From: Microbacterium sp. SYP-A9085
GTDB lineage: Bacteria > Actinomycetota > Actinomycetes > Actinomycetales > Microbacteriaceae
NCBI RefSeq assembly: GCF_009649635.1
Contig: NZ_WJII01000003.1
Location: 1-64,000 of the forward strand
Length of the DNA: 64,000 bases
Direction of reading: 5' to 3'
The notes below the pieces were generated by a model. That model was not told the DNA's origin and made no database searches. It saw nothing but the letters and a program-made list of their open reading frames with translations. Shown in pieces: positions 41,972-52,314 of the stretch; positions within the stretch are counted from its first letter, which is position 1, and every line of letters begins with the position of its first letter. The translations under genes and the position numbers were made by a program.

Positions 41972-43200
41972 CCTGGACCGAGACGCTCGCGACGTCCTGG
42001 CATGCACTGCGCAGCCACGCGCTGCGGTCACTGCTGACCGTGCTCGGCATTCTCGTGGGCATCGCGGCGGTGATCGTCACCGTCGGGCTGGGACTGGGCA
42101 CGCAGCAGGATGTCAGCGCCCAGATCAATGCCCTGGGCAGCAATCTGCTCATCGTCTCACCCGGATCGAGCACGAGCACCGGCGGCGTGCGCGGCGGCTT
42201 CGGGTCCGCGACCACGCTTACCGTCGCTGACGCGGCGGCGCTGCGCTCCGCTGTCGCCGCGCCGGACGTGGCATCCGTCGCGCCGGAGAAGTCGGCGTCG
42301 CTGCCGTTGACTGCCGGCGCCGTGAACTGGACCACCACCGTCACCGGGGCCACGACCGCGTGGCCGGCGGTGCGCTCCCGGACGACGGCTCAGGGATCGT
42401 TCTTCACGGCTGCCCAGTACGACGCGAACGCCGACGTGGTCGTGCTCGGTCCCGACACCGCCGATGAGCTTTTCGGCAGCACCGCGGTCGTGGGACAGTC
42501 GGTCACGATCGGCGGCACGGGCTTCCAGGTCATCGGTGTGCTCGCCCCCGCCGGCGCGAGCACCTCCACGAACCTCGACGACGTCGCCGTCATGCCGCTG
42601 TCGAGTGCCGTCGGCACGGTGATGGGGGGAATCGGCGCCGATGCGGTCTCGCGCATCTATGTGAAGGCGGCGTCCGACCGCGTGCTGTCGGCCGCGTCGC
42701 AGGAGGTCACCGCGCTGCTGACGAACGTGCACGGGATCACGGACGCGGCCGACGTCGACTTCACCGTGTCCAGCCAGACCGCACTCGTGGACACCGCGAC
42801 GTCGATCTTCCGGACGCTGACGGTCCTGCTCACCGGGATCGCGGCACTGTCGCTGCTGGTGGGCGGCATCGGCGTGATGAACATCATGCTGATGTCGGTC
42901 TCAGAGCGCACGCGCGAGATAGGACTGCGCAAGGCGCTCGGCGCCCCGCCGGGTGCGATTCGACGCCAGTTCCTCGTCGAGGCGGGCATCCTCGGGCTCG
43001 CCGGCGGCGTACTCGGGGTGATGGTGGGGGTCACCACCACCTGGGTGCTGCCCGCGCTGATCGGCAGCTCGGTGATCGCATCGGTCCCCACCGTCCTGCT
43101 CGCCCTGGCGGTCGCGCTCGCGATCGGCCTCGTCTTCGGCGTGTACCCGGCCACCCGGGCGGCGCGTCTCACCCCCATCGACGCCCTGCGCAGCGAATAG
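41968..43200 (+). CDS. MacB/FtsX-type ABC permease
   Basis: A 410-residue permease with the type VII ABC layout: one N-terminal membrane segment (about 19-41), a large extracellular MacB_PCD domain (about 45-270), then three membrane segments in an FtsX domain (SLLVGGIGVMNIMLMSVSERTREIGLRKALG is its core, about 295-330). Such permeases do not move substrate across the membrane themselves but transmit force to external partners. Coupled by ATGA to its ATPase. Confidence 0.94.
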   Translation: MTWTETLATSWHALRSHALRSLLTVLGILVGIAAVIVTVGLGLGTQQDVSAQINALGSNLLIVSPGSSTSTGGVRGGFGSATTLTVADAAALRSAVAAPDVASVAPEKSASLPLTAGAVNWTTTVTGATTAWPAVRSRTTAQGSFFTAAQYDANADVVVLGPDTADELFGSTAVVGQSVTIGGTGFQVIGVLAPAGASTSTNLDDVAVMPLSSAVGTVMGGIGADAVSRIYVKAASDRVLSAASQEVTALLTNVHGITDAADVDFTVSSQTALVDTATSIFRTLTVLLTGIAALSLLVGGIGVMNIMLMSVSERTREIGLRKALGAPPGAIRRQFLVEAGILGLAGGVLGVMVGVTTTWVLPALIGSSVIASVPTVLLALAVALAIGLVFGVYPATRAARLTPIDALRSE

Positions 43201-43227
43201 CGCGCAGCCAAGAAACGGACATCCCCG

Positions 43228-44115
43228 ATGCGACTCACACCTCGCTCTCGAGCTCTCCCCCGCCGCCGCCCCGGTATTGCCGCCCTGATCGTCGGCGGGG
43301 TCGTCGCGGCGGCCGCCCTCGCCGGCTGCTCGGCGATCGCCTCGCCGGCGACGGCGCCGAGCCCCGCGGCATCCGCTCCCTCGCGAGGGATCGGCGTGGG
43401 ACGCGGCGGCGTGTCCGGCGTCATCGCGTCCGCCCAGCCCGGCCTGCTGCAGGTGCAGGGCGGCGGCATCCAGACCGCGGTGTCGTACACCGCGAAGACC
43501 CGGATCCGGCGCACGCAGAAGGCGGGCGCCGGGAGCATCGCGGTGGGCGACTGCATAGTAGCGGTGACCGCACACGGCGCAGCCGCGGCGACATCCGTCA
43601 CCGTGGACGCGGCGTCGGGGTCCGGCGTCTGCCCGACCGGCTTCGGCGCCGGGCGGGGCGCCGGAGGCGGCGCGTTCCCGCGCCCGCCGCGCGCCCCGGG
43701 CGGGGCGACCCCGCGCCCGCGGCCGTCCATCGGGCCGGGACGGGCGGTGTTCGGCCGGCTCACGGTGGGGAAGGTCACCGCCGCAACCGCCGGTGCCATC
43801 ACCGTCGCCACCACGACGCGCGGCGGCTCCACGACCACGCAGTCCGTCGGCCTCGACGCGAAGACCGTCGTCACGGTGACGGTGGATGTCACCGCCGCAG
43901 CGATCGCCGACGGCCTGTGCGTGCGCGCCACCGGCGCGGCCGACACGGCGGGCGGGTTCGCCGCGACGGCGCTGACGCTCTCGGATCCCGCAGCAGACGG
44001 CACGTGCACGCAGGGCGGGGGCGGGTTCGGCAGCCGCGGGTTCGGTGGAAGACCCGGCACGGGTCCGACCCCGCCGCTGACCGGCAGCGGCGCGGGAAGC
44101 ACGAGCGATGACTGA
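43228..44115 (+). CDS. Lipoprotein with two DUF5666-like, cysteine-paired domains
   Basis: A 295-residue lipoprotein: signal ending in ALAGC with Cys34 lipidated. Two similar beta-rich domains follow (about 60-135 and 173-260), joined by a Pro/Arg/Gly linker (about 138-170). Each ends with a cysteine pair of similar spacing (Cys109/Cys135 and Cys231/Cys260), suggesting one disulfide per domain. The resemblance to DUF5666 is by recall. It overlaps the second adaptor gene by eight bases, so it is part of the operon. Function unknown; a substrate-handling or assembly partner on the outer face is plausible. Confidence 0.75.
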   Translation: MRLTPRSRALPRRRPGIAALIVGGVVAAAALAGCSAIASPATAPSPAASAPSRGIGVGRGGVSGVIASAQPGLLQVQGGGIQTAVSYTAKTRIRRTQKAGAGSIAVGDCIVAVTAHGAAAATSVTVDAASGSGVCPTGFGAGRGAGGGAFPRPPRAPGGATPRPRPSIGPGRAVFGRLTVGKVTAATAGAITVATTTRGGSTTTQSVGLDAKTVVTVTVDVTAAAIADGLCVRATGAADTAGGFAATALTLSDPAADGTCTQGGGGFGSRGFGGRPGTGPTPPLTGSGAGSTSDD

Positions 44116-45766
44116 TCCCGGCGCCGGCTGCACCCGCGCCCGACGATCCCGGGTGGCCGCGCTCCTCGCAACACGGCGGCGCAGGATCGTGGCGGTCGTC
44201 GTGATCGCCGGGGTGATCGCCGCGGGCGGCGGCACCGCCGTGTATGCCGCGACACGTGATTCCGGCACGCGCTACCGCACCGCCGGCGTGCAGTACGGCG
44301 ACGTGACGCAGACGCTGTCGCTGACCGGGCAGGTGGCCTCCTCCGACAGCGTGGACGCGGCGTTCCAGGTCGCCGGCACCGTGCAGAAGGTGCTGGTGAG
44401 GCTCGGCGAGAAGGTCAGTGCGGGGCAGACGCTCGCGACGCTCGATCCGACCGCGCTGACCGCCGCAGTCGGCGCGGCGCACGCCGCCGCCGCCGACGCG
44501 CAGCAGCGGCTCGCCGACGACCTCGCCGCACAGAGCACGGGAGCGGCGGTGCCTCTGACCGCGGGTCGGGTGGGATCGTCACGGACAGGGGGCGACGGCG
44601 CGCGGTCGGGTGGGACGGCGGCAGCCTCCGTCGCCGGGGCACAGTCCGTCATGCTGGGGCGGTATCGCACGGCGGCCGCAGCGGCGCAGGCGTCCGCCGC
44701 TGCGGTCGCGACCGCGCAGACCGCTTGTGCGCCGTTGCTCGGCGCCCCGGCCCCGTCCGCCGGCGCGACACCGACGCCTGCTCCGGTTCCGCCGCTCTCC
44801 CCTGATCCGACGCCGACGCCGACGCCCGGCACGACCGGGGGCGTGCAACTCCTGCTGACCGACTGCCAGGCCGCGGTGTCACGCGTGCTCCAGCTGCAGA
44901 CGGCGACGGCGTCCGCGCAGGCGGATCTGGACCGCGCGGCCATCGCGCTGAACGCGGCGGTCGCCGCCCTGCAGCGGGCGACGCCGGCGGCCGGCTCCTC
45001 GTCCGCCGGCACGGGATCACGCCCCACTGCCCCACCCGTGTCACGCGGGGCGGTCACGGCCGCGCAGATCCTGTCCGACCAGGCACAGATCGACAGCGCC
45101 CAGGCGCACCTGGCGGTGCAGCGGCAGGACCTCGACTTCGCGACGCTGACGAGCCCGCTGGCCGGCACCGTCGTCGCGATCGGGCTGGCCGCAGGGGCAG
45201 CGGTACCGGCGGGCTCGACCGGGGCGGCGGTGACGGTGCAGGGTGCCGGCGGCTACACGGTGACGGCCACGGTCCCGCTCGCACAGATCTCGCACGTGGC
45301 CGCCGGGCAGAAGGCGTCGGTGAGGCTCTCCGCCTTCGCAGCGACCTACCCGGGCGCCGTGACGTCGATCGGGGTGCTGAACGTGTCGCAGACGTCCACC
45401 CCCGCGTATCGGGTCACGCTCACCCTCGACACCGGTGGCGCCGCCCCACGCATCGGCGCCACGGCCCACGCGACGGTGACAGTGGCGACCGCCGCGCACG
45501 TGCTCACGGTGCCGACATCGGCGGTAGCCGTGTCCGGCACGCGCGCGTCGGTGCTCCTCTTCGACAACGGACGGGTGCGGCGCACGCCGGTCACGATCGG
45601 CGCCGTGGGCACGGACAGTGTCGAGATCAGGACGGGCCTGAGCGCCGGCCAGCGGGTCGTGCTCGCCGACCTGGACGCACAGATCCCGGCCGCCTCGACG
45701 GGCCTGCGCGGCACGCTCGGCGGACTGGGCACAGCGGCGCGCCTGAGGCGGACGCTCGGCCGGTAG
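44108..45766 (+). CDS. Second HlyD/MacA-like adaptor with Pro/Thr-rich insert
   Basis: A 552-residue adaptor with a membrane segment (about 28-48), a lipoyl-type region (VDAAFQVAGTVQKVLVRLG, then EKVSAGQTLATLD) and a long Ala/Gln coiled-coil hairpin broken by a Pro/Thr linker (about 220-250, PTPTPGTT) and a second Ser/Pro stretch. The C-terminal half has the usual beta-barrel domains. Last gene of the operon. Two different adaptors in one operon suggests a hetero-oligomeric assembly or a switch between them. Confidence 0.85.
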   Translation: MTDPGAGCTRARRSRVAALLATRRRRIVAVVVIAGVIAAGGGTAVYAATRDSGTRYRTAGVQYGDVTQTLSLTGQVASSDSVDAAFQVAGTVQKVLVRLGEKVSAGQTLATLDPTALTAAVGAAHAAAADAQQRLADDLAAQSTGAAVPLTAGRVGSSRTGGDGARSGGTAAASVAGAQSVMLGRYRTAAAAAQASAAAVATAQTACAPLLGAPAPSAGATPTPAPVPPLSPDPTPTPTPGTTGGVQLLLTDCQAAVSRVLQLQTATASAQADLDRAAIALNAAVAALQRATPAAGSSSAGTGSRPTAPPVSRGAVTAAQILSDQAQIDSAQAHLAVQRQDLDFATLTSPLAGTVVAIGLAAGAAVPAGSTGAAVTVQGAGGYTVTATVPLAQISHVAAGQKASVRLSAFAATYPGAVTSIGVLNVSQTSTPAYRVTLTLDTGGAAPRIGATAHATVTVATAAHVLTVPTSAVAVSGTRASVLLFDNGRVRRTPVTIGAVGTDSVEIRTGLSAGQRVVLADLDAQIPAASTGLRGTLGGLGTAARLRRTLGR

Positions 45767-45803
45767 CGGCACTCTTCGCACCCGCTCCGCGCGCCGCCCG
45801 CAG

Positions 45804-46481
45804 TCAGCCCAGCTCGTCGAGGGCGCGCCGTGCCGCGTCCAGCGCCGCCGCGCCGTAGCCGCGTCTCGCGAGCTGTCCGGCGAGCCGGCGCAGGGCCACG
45901 TCACGCTCGAGGCCGCGCATCGACCGGGCCTTCTGCCGCGCGAACTCCAGCGCACGTTCCGCGTCGTCGTCGGGCAGCTCGGCGAGGGCGAGGTCGATCA
46001 CGTCGCGGCGCAGGCCCCGCTTCGCGAGGGTCTGCGCGATGACGGCACGGCCCTGGCCCTTGCGCTGAACCGCGCTGTGCACGAGCTGCTCGGCGAGGGC
46101 ACGATCGTCGAGGTATCCGCGACGCTCGAAGGCGTGCAGGACAGCGGCGACGACATCGGCGTCGAGGCTGTGCGCGGCGAGAACCACCCGCCCCTCGGAC
46201 ACCGACAGCTGCCGGGTGCGCAGCTTGCGGGTCAGGCTGCGCTCGGCGGCCTCGCGCTCGCTCCGGGCGGCGTCGTCGAGGGCGTCCTCATCCAGGGCGT
46301 CGTCGTCGGGCTCATCCCAGACGGTGTGCCAGGTCGGTGTGTCGCGGGATGCCGCGGACGGTGCCGCCGTCGGGCGCTCGGCGCCCGCGGCGTCCCCTCG
46401 TTCGGTCGCGGGGGCGGGGCCGCCGAACAGCGGGATCACGGGGGCGAGCCCGTTCTGCTCGCCCCCGTCGTCCGGCGTCAT
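45804..46481 (-). CDS. recX: RecA regulator RecX
   Basis: A 225-residue RecX, which inhibits RecA filament growth. The three-helix repeats start near residue 75 ([18 protein letters not shown], then [17 protein letters not shown], then [11 protein letters not shown]). The first ~75 residues are a non-conserved, acidic extension. It begins two bases after the recA stop, and a perfect 11-base-pair hairpin lies in its first codons, presumably to keep RecX low relative to RecA. Confidence 0.92.
   Translation of the reverse strand: MTPDDGGEQNGLAPVIPLFGGPAPATERGDAAGAERPTAAPSAASRDTPTWHTVWDEPDDDALDEDALDDAARSEREAAERSLTRKLRTRQLSVSEGRVVLAAHSLDADVVAAVLHAFERRGYLDDRALAEQLVHSAVQRKGQGRAVIAQTLAKRGLRRDVIDLALAELPDDDAERALEFARQKARSMRGLERDVALRRLAGQLARRGYGAAALDAARRALDELG
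46439..46467 (-). terminator. 11-bp hairpin at the recA/recX junction
   Basis: CGGGGGCGAGC (46439-46449) pairs perfectly with GCTCGCCCCCG (46457-46467) around a seven-base loop. It lies 17 bases after the recA stop, inside the first 15 codons of recX. In E. coli and mycobacteria a hairpin between the two genes cuts recX transcription to a small share of recA; this one is placed to do the same. Confidence 0.65.
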
Positions 46482-46483
46482 GA

Positions 46484-47536
<1,053 letters not shown>

Positions 47537-47763
47537 ACCGTGCTCCTTCGATGCGTGGTCCGTCGCCTGTAGGCTGTCGCGCTCCGACCCGGCTGGGACG
47601 GATGCTGCGACAAGGCGGAGGTGTCGTTCGACGTCGCTCACAGTACGAGCCGGCTCCGACATCCGTCGGCACCGGGACCCGTTCTGTGGATGGACAGCCT
47701 CCCGACCCCTGCTGTGCAGGAGCCTACGCGCACCTCGAACAGACCTTCGACGACACGCCGCTG

Positions 47764-47988
47764 TCAGCGGCGGCGCGGCTCCAGCCGTCCGGCACCGTGG
47801 CGGTGGGCTTCCGGAACGTCCGTCTCCATGCACAGCGCCAGCCACACGTCCCGCGGCGCGACGCCATCCTCCAGCGCCTGCGCGGCGGTGCGATCGCCGA
47901 CGCCCGGCAGCACCAGGTCGGAAACGAGAACCGCGCCGCGGCTGCCGAATTCGGCGGCCACGGCGCGGTGGAACTCGCTGCGTCGCAC
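47764..47988 (-). CDS. DUF3046 family protein
   Basis: A 74-residue protein starting at [17 protein letters not shown], then [20 protein letters not shown], then [19 protein letters not shown]. These are the conserved blocks of DUF3046, a small actinobacterial family that is regularly found just upstream of recA. Function unknown. Three bases after clgR, so the two are co-transcribed. The 47537-47763 stretch after it is the recA upstream region. Confidence 0.88.
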   Translation of the reverse strand: MRRSEFHRAVAAEFGSRGAVLVSDLVLPGVGDRTAAQALEDGVAPRDVWLALCMETDVPEAHRHGAGRLEPRRR

Positions 47989-47991
47989 GCG

Positions 47992-48300
47992 TCAGCGCAG
48001 CGACAGCTCGGTGCCGACCTCTGCCACGAGGTCGTCGGGGACGACATCGGGGAAGGTCGGCAGCCCCTCGAGGACGGAGATGCGGTCGCCGACCTCGCGC
48101 ATGATCGTCGAGATGGGGACGTCCAGCGCGTCGGCCACGGAGGCGAGGATCTCGCTCGAGGCCTCCTTCTGCCCGCGCTCGACTTCGCTGAGGTAGCCGA
48201 GAGCGACGCTCGCGCGTCCGGCGACCTGACGGAGGGTGTGCCCCTTCTGCTGACGGAAGTCGCGAAGAACTTCGCCGATCTCTTGTCGAACCAGGATCAT
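47992..48300 (-). CDS. clgR: XRE-type regulator ClgR
   Basis: A 102-residue protein with a helix-turn-helix at about 15-55 ([20 protein letters not shown], then [16 protein letters not shown]). Position (cinA-clgR-recA) and sequence match ClgR, the activator of clpP, clpC and, in mycobacteria, stress genes. The Shine-Dalgarno GAGGGG precedes the ATG at 48300, so the longer frame is not used. A -10-like TACTCT lies about 55 bases upstream, so this gene has a real leader. Confidence 0.92.
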   Translation of the reverse strand: MILVRQEIGEVLRDFRQQKGHTLRQVAGRASVALGYLSEVERGQKEASSEILASVADALDVPISTIMREVGDRISVLEGLPTFPDVVPDDLVAEVGTELSLR

Positions 48301-48456
48301 TTCGGGCCCCTCCTCACGCGCTTCCCTCGTTGTCCGGGTGCACAAGAGTACAACACCCGTGCTGGTCACACTAATCCCGAGCGCTGAGGAATCCTTGGGA
48401 ATCGCCGACCGCAACCCAACCGATACCCGGGGCAGGCGCGCCCGGCGAACCGGGGC

Positions 48457-48942
48457 TCACAGCGCGTCGATCGCGGCCTGCAGTGCCCGCCGGACGGTGG
48501 CGCGGCGGATCGTCTCGCGATCGCCGTCAAGGGCCAGCGAAACGACGCTGACACCGTCCGGGGTGGACACGCCGATGTGCACGGTCCCCACGGCCTGGCC
48601 GTCGGCGGGGTCCGGTCCGGCGACTCCGGTGGTCGACAGACCCACGTCCGTGCGGACGTCGGCGTGCGCGGTGACGGTGCGGATGCCGACGGCCATCTGC
48701 CGGGCGACGTCGGGGTGCACCGGCCCGTGCGCGGCCAGCAGCGCTGCGTCCACGCCGAGGATGGTGTGCTTGAGGTCCGTGGCGTACGCGACCACCGCAC
48801 CGCGCAGGAACGCGGAGGCGCCGGGGACGTCGACGAGGGATGCCGCGACCAGGCCGCCGGTCAACGACTCCGCCACCGCGATGGTCCAGCGGCGCTCGGC
48901 GAGGCGGGCGAGCAGGTCGGCGGCCTCGGGCAGCGCCGTCAC
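48457..48942 (-). CDS. cinA: CinA-like nicotinamide-nucleotide amidohydrolase
   Basis: A 161-residue protein consisting only of the CinA C-terminal (PncC) domain: IAVAESLTGGLVAASLVDVPGAS, then VGLSTTGVAGPDPADGQAVGTV. It deamidates nicotinamide mononucleotide in the pyridine nucleotide salvage cycle. Starts at GTG overlapping the pgsA stop (GTGA). Confidence 0.93.
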   Translation of the reverse strand: MTALPEAADLLARLAERRWTIAVAESLTGGLVAASLVDVPGASAFLRGAVVAYATDLKHTILGVDAALLAAHGPVHPDVARQMAVGIRTVTAHADVRTDVGLSTTGVAGPDPADGQAVGTVHIGVSTPDGVSVVSLALDGDRETIRRATVRRALQAAIDAL

Positions 48943-49505
48943 GAGCGCGCCCTCCGGCGCCCGCGCGCCTCGCTGACCGCGTAGTCCACGCCGCTGGCGA
49001 GTGTCAGGATCACCGCGATCGCCATGGTCGTGCCGTTCAGCCACCAGACCCACGTGCCGACGAGCGGCGCCAGCGGCAGCAGCGCGAGCGTCAGCGCGAC
49101 CGCCTGCGCCACGGTCTTCAGCTTGCCCATCCAGGCGGCCGCGAGCACGTGGTCGCCGACCACGGCGAACCGGTAGGCGGTGATGCCGATCTCGCGGACC
49201 AGCACGACGATGGTGACCCACCACGGCAGCTCGCCCAGGATCGACAGGCCGACGAACGCGCACCCGGTGAGGGCCTTGTCGGCGATCGGATCGAGGATCT
49301 TGCCGAGATCGGTCACGATCCCGTTGCGTCGTGCCAGAGCCCCGTCGATGCCGTCCGTCGCTATCGCGGCGGCGAACAGCACGGCGGCCCACCAGCGCAG
49401 CGGCGTGGCGGCGCCGGCGTCCGCCAGCAGCATCCAGAGGAACACGGGTGCGCACACTATCCGGACGACCGTGATGGCGTTCGGCAGCTGACGGGGAACT
49501 GTCAC
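48939..49505 (-). CDS. pgsA: CDP-diacylglycerol-glycerol-3-phosphate phosphatidyltransferase
   Basis: A 188-residue membrane enzyme for phosphatidylglycerol phosphate. The CDP-alcohol transferase motif D-x2-D-G-x2-A-R-x8-G-x3-D-x3-D is complete in TDGIDGALARRNGIV plus DLGKILDPIADK. About six membrane segments. Its stop overlaps the start of cinA, and it follows ftsK by 18 bases, all on the minus strand. A start at GTG (49505) is used. Confidence 0.94.
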   Translation of the reverse strand: MTVPRQLPNAITVVRIVCAPVFLWMLLADAGAATPLRWWAAVLFAAAIATDGIDGALARRNGIVTDLGKILDPIADKALTGCAFVGLSILGELPWWVTIVVLVREIGITAYRFAVVGDHVLAAAWMGKLKTVAQAVALTLALLPLAPLVGTWVWWLNGTTMAIAVILTLASGVDYAVSEARGRRRARS

Positions 49506-49523
49506 GCTCTCAGTATTCCAGCG

Positions 49524-52199
49524 TCATTCGCGACCGGTGAGGCCCCAGGCATCCTCGTCGCCGTCATCCTCCACCATCGGGTGGCCGTCGAACTGGCGTT
49601 CGACCGGGTCGCCGGCGTACGGCTGCGGCGGCTCGGCGGAGGGGGCGGGCGCGGGCGGCTCGTCCCCGCGCAGCTGCGCGAGGACCTCGGGCAGCTGGTC
49701 CGGGGTGACCAGGACGTCGCGGGCCTTAGACCCCTCGGACGGGCCGACGATCTCCCGCGACTCGAGCAGGTCCATCAGGCGTCCGGCCTTCGCGAATCCC
49801 ACCCGCAGCTTGCGCTGCAGCATCGAGGTCGACCCGAACTGCGTGGACACTATCTGCTCGGCGGCCGCCAGCAGCAGCTCGAGGTCGTCTCCGATGTCCG
49901 CGTCGACCTCCTTGCGGTGCACTATCGCCTGTACATCGGGCCGGTAGTCCGGGCGCGCCTGGGCGGTGACGTGCTTGACGACCTTCTCGATCTCGGCCTC
50001 GCTGACCCAGGCGCCCTGCACGCGCAGCGTCTTGGACGCGCCCATCGGCAGGAACAGCGCATCACCCTGCCCGATCAGCCGGTCGGCGCCGGGCTGGTCG
50101 AGAATGACGCGGGAGTCGGTGACGCTGGTCACCGCGAACGCGAGCCGTGACGGCACGTTGGCTTTGATCAGGCCGGTCACCACGTCCACGGACGGACGCT
50201 GGGTGGCCAGGACCAGATGGATGCCGCTGGCCCGCGCCAGCTGGGTGATCCGCACAATCGAGTCCTCGACGTCGCGGGGGGCCACCATCATCAGGTCGGC
50301 CAGTTCGTCGACGACCACGAGCAGGTACGGGTAGGGCTTGAGAACCCGCTCGCTGCCCGGCGGCAGGTGGATCTCGTCGGCGCGGACGGCCTTGTTGAAG
50401 TCGTCGATGTGACGGAACCCGAACGACGCGAGGTCGTCGTACCGCATGTCCATCTCCTTGACGACCCACTGCAGCGCCTCGGCGGCCTTCTTCGGGTTCG
50501 TGATGATGGGCGTGATCAGGTGCGGCACGCCGGCGTAGCTGGTCAGCTCGACCCGCTTCGGGTCGACGAGCACCATCCGCACCTCGCTGGGCTTGGCGCG
50601 CATCAGCAGGCTCGTGATCATCGAGTTCACGAAGCTCGACTTGCCCGAGCCGGTGGAGCCCGCCACCAGCAGGTGCGGCATCTTGGCGAGGTTCGCGACG
50701 ACGTAGCCGCCACCGACGTCCTTGCCGACGCCGATCGTCATCGGGTGCTTGGAGCCCTGGGCGGCATTCGAGCGCAGCACGTCGCCGAGCGTGACGATCT
50801 CGCGGTCGGCGTTGGGGATCTCGACGCCGATGGCGCTCTTGCCGGGGATCGGGGCGAGGATCCGGACCTCGTTGGATGCCACGGCGTAGGCGATGTTGTT
50901 GGTCAGGGCGGTGATCCGCTCCACCTTCACGCCCGGGCCGAGCTCGATCTCGTACTGGGTGACGGTCGGTCCGCGCGAGAAGCCGGTGACCCGAGCGTCG
51001 ACCTTGAACTGCTGCAGCACGCCGGTGACAGCCGCCACGACCTTGTCGTTGGCCTCGGAGCGCGTCTTGCCGGGCTCGCCGGCGGCCAGCGCCTGCACCG
51101 GGGGCAGCCGGTACGGCGCGGAGGGCAGGTGCTCGCCGGTGCCGCCGCCGATGCCGGTGAGCCCGGGCAGCGTGCCGTCGTCGACGGGTCCGGTGTCGTC
51201 ATCGGTGAGACCGGTCGCGGATCCGGCCACCTGCCGCTGCGCACCGGCGAGCACGGCCGGGTCGATCACCTCGGTGAGGGCCTCGGCGGGCGGCTCGGGC
51301 GCCGTCGACGCTATCGCCTGCTCGAACCCGCCGTGGTCCTCTCCCAGGCCGAGCAGGTCGGTGAGGTCGTCCGTGCCGGCGGCACCGCCGGGGTCCTTCT
51401 CGCGACCGGTCTTGTTGCGCCGCCACCAGGGCAGCCGGTCGTCGTCGTCCTCGCCGGATGCCGGGAGCACGGCGGTCTTGCCGGTGGCCTGGTCCGCGTC
51501 CGCGGCGCGCTCGGCCCCGAACATCCACGCGTAGAGGTCGCCGAGGCGCCGGCCGATGCGGTTCGGCGGGGTGCGCGTGATGATGAGCACGCTGAGCACC
51601 GCCAGGCCCGTCAGGACGAGCGTCGCCGGGAACACCGTGAGGTGGCTCAGCGGTTCGCCGACCATCCAGCCGAAAAGGCCGCCGGCGGCGCTGAGCGCCG
51701 GCAGTCCGTCGCTCGGGGCGGGGCGGCCGCCGTACACGTGGCAGAACCCGGCAACCACCACGATGAGGAGGGCGAAGCCGATGCCGATGCGGCCGTTGTC
51801 GTTGACGGAGGAGGGGTGGCGGAACAGCCATCCCGCCAGCAGCACCAGCAGGACCGGGAGGATGAACGCGGTGCGGCCGACCAGGCCGCCGACGGAGTAG
51901 GCGCTGATGTTCGGCGAGGCGGGCGACCCGATCAGGAACCACTCCACTATCGCGCCGGCGACCGCCAGCAGGACGACCAGGAACGGGAATCCGTCGCGGC
52001 GCTGGTCCTTCTCGAGGGTCTCCGGGCCGAATGCGCGGAAGAGCCCCCCGACCACGTGCGCGAGCCCCAGCCAGGCGCGGACGGCCACCGGCGGCTTCTC
52101 CGGTTCGCCGACGTAGCGCCGCGGGGCGGGGGCTGGCCGACGCGCACGCGCAGACGAGCCCTTCGCGGACGACCGGCTGCTCGTGGTGCTCTTGGCCAT
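49524..52199 (-). CDS. ftsK: DNA translocase FtsK
   Basis: An 891-residue FtsK/SpoIIIE. The N-terminal four membrane segments (about 66-210) are followed by a linker of about 170 residues, the RecA-like motor with Walker [13 protein letters not shown] (about 505-516) and Walker [13 protein letters not shown] (about 625-637), and a C-terminal gamma winged helix ([24 protein letters not shown]). It pumps chromosome ends toward dif at the septum. TACCGT (52206-52211) lies six bases before the ATG. The shorter linker is normal for Actinobacteria. Confidence 0.97.
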   Translation of the reverse strand: MAKSTTSSRSSAKGSSARARRPAPAPRRYVGEPEKPPVAVRAWLGLAHVVGGLFRAFGPETLEKDQRRDGFPFLVVLLAVAGAIVEWFLIGSPASPNISAYSVGGLVGRTAFILPVLLVLLAGWLFRHPSSVNDNGRIGIGFALLIVVVAGFCHVYGGRPAPSDGLPALSAAGGLFGWMVGEPLSHLTVFPATLVLTGLAVLSVLIITRTPPNRIGRRLGDLYAWMFGAERAADADQATGKTAVLPASGEDDDDRLPWWRRNKTGREKDPGGAAGTDDLTDLLGLGEDHGGFEQAIASTAPEPPAEALTEVIDPAVLAGAQRQVAGSATGLTDDDTGPVDDGTLPGLTGIGGGTGEHLPSAPYRLPPVQALAAGEPGKTRSEANDKVVAAVTGVLQQFKVDARVTGFSRGPTVTQYEIELGPGVKVERITALTNNIAYAVASNEVRILAPIPGKSAIGVEIPNADREIVTLGDVLRSNAAQGSKHPMTIGVGKDVGGGYVVANLAKMPHLLVAGSTGSGKSSFVNSMITSLLMRAKPSEVRMVLVDPKRVELTSYAGVPHLITPIITNPKKAAEALQWVVKEMDMRYDDLASFGFRHIDDFNKAVRADEIHLPPGSERVLKPYPYLLVVVDELADLMMVAPRDVEDSIVRITQLARASGIHLVLATQRPSVDVVTGLIKANVPSRLAFAVTSVTDSRVILDQPGADRLIGQGDALFLPMGASKTLRVQGAWVSEAEIEKVVKHVTAQARPDYRPDVQAIVHRKEVDADIGDDLELLLAAAEQIVSTQFGSTSMLQRKLRVGFAKAGRLMDLLESREIVGPSEGSKARDVLVTPDQLPEVLAQLRGDEPPAPAPSAEPPQPYAGDPVERQFDGHPMVEDDGDEDAWGLTGRE

Positions 52200-52252
52200 T
52201 GCCCTACGGTACCTCGCGGGCCCGACGCCGGGCCGGAACGACGCGGGGCTGC

Positions 52253-52314
52253 GCCTCGATACCGTGCTCGAGATCGAGGCTAAGCCTCGATACCGTGCTT
52301 GAGATCGAGGCTAA
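52253..52314. repeat. 31-bp tandem duplication with twin palindromes after rnj
   Basis: Two near-identical 31-base units (52253-52283 and 52284-52314), starting GCCTCGATACCGTGC, differ at one base. Each ends in the palindrome ATCGAGGCT-A-AGCCTCGAT (52273-52291 and 52304-52322). The second palindrome contains the rnj stop codon and its last codons, so the unit arose by copying the gene's own 3' end. The pair could act as a terminator for rnj. Confidence 0.85.

Noticed and set aside
48301..48456. ClgR operator upstream of clgR
   Set aside because: No match to the recalled ClgR site (CGC-N5-GCG type) could be made with confidence; only a -10-like TACTCT was seen.
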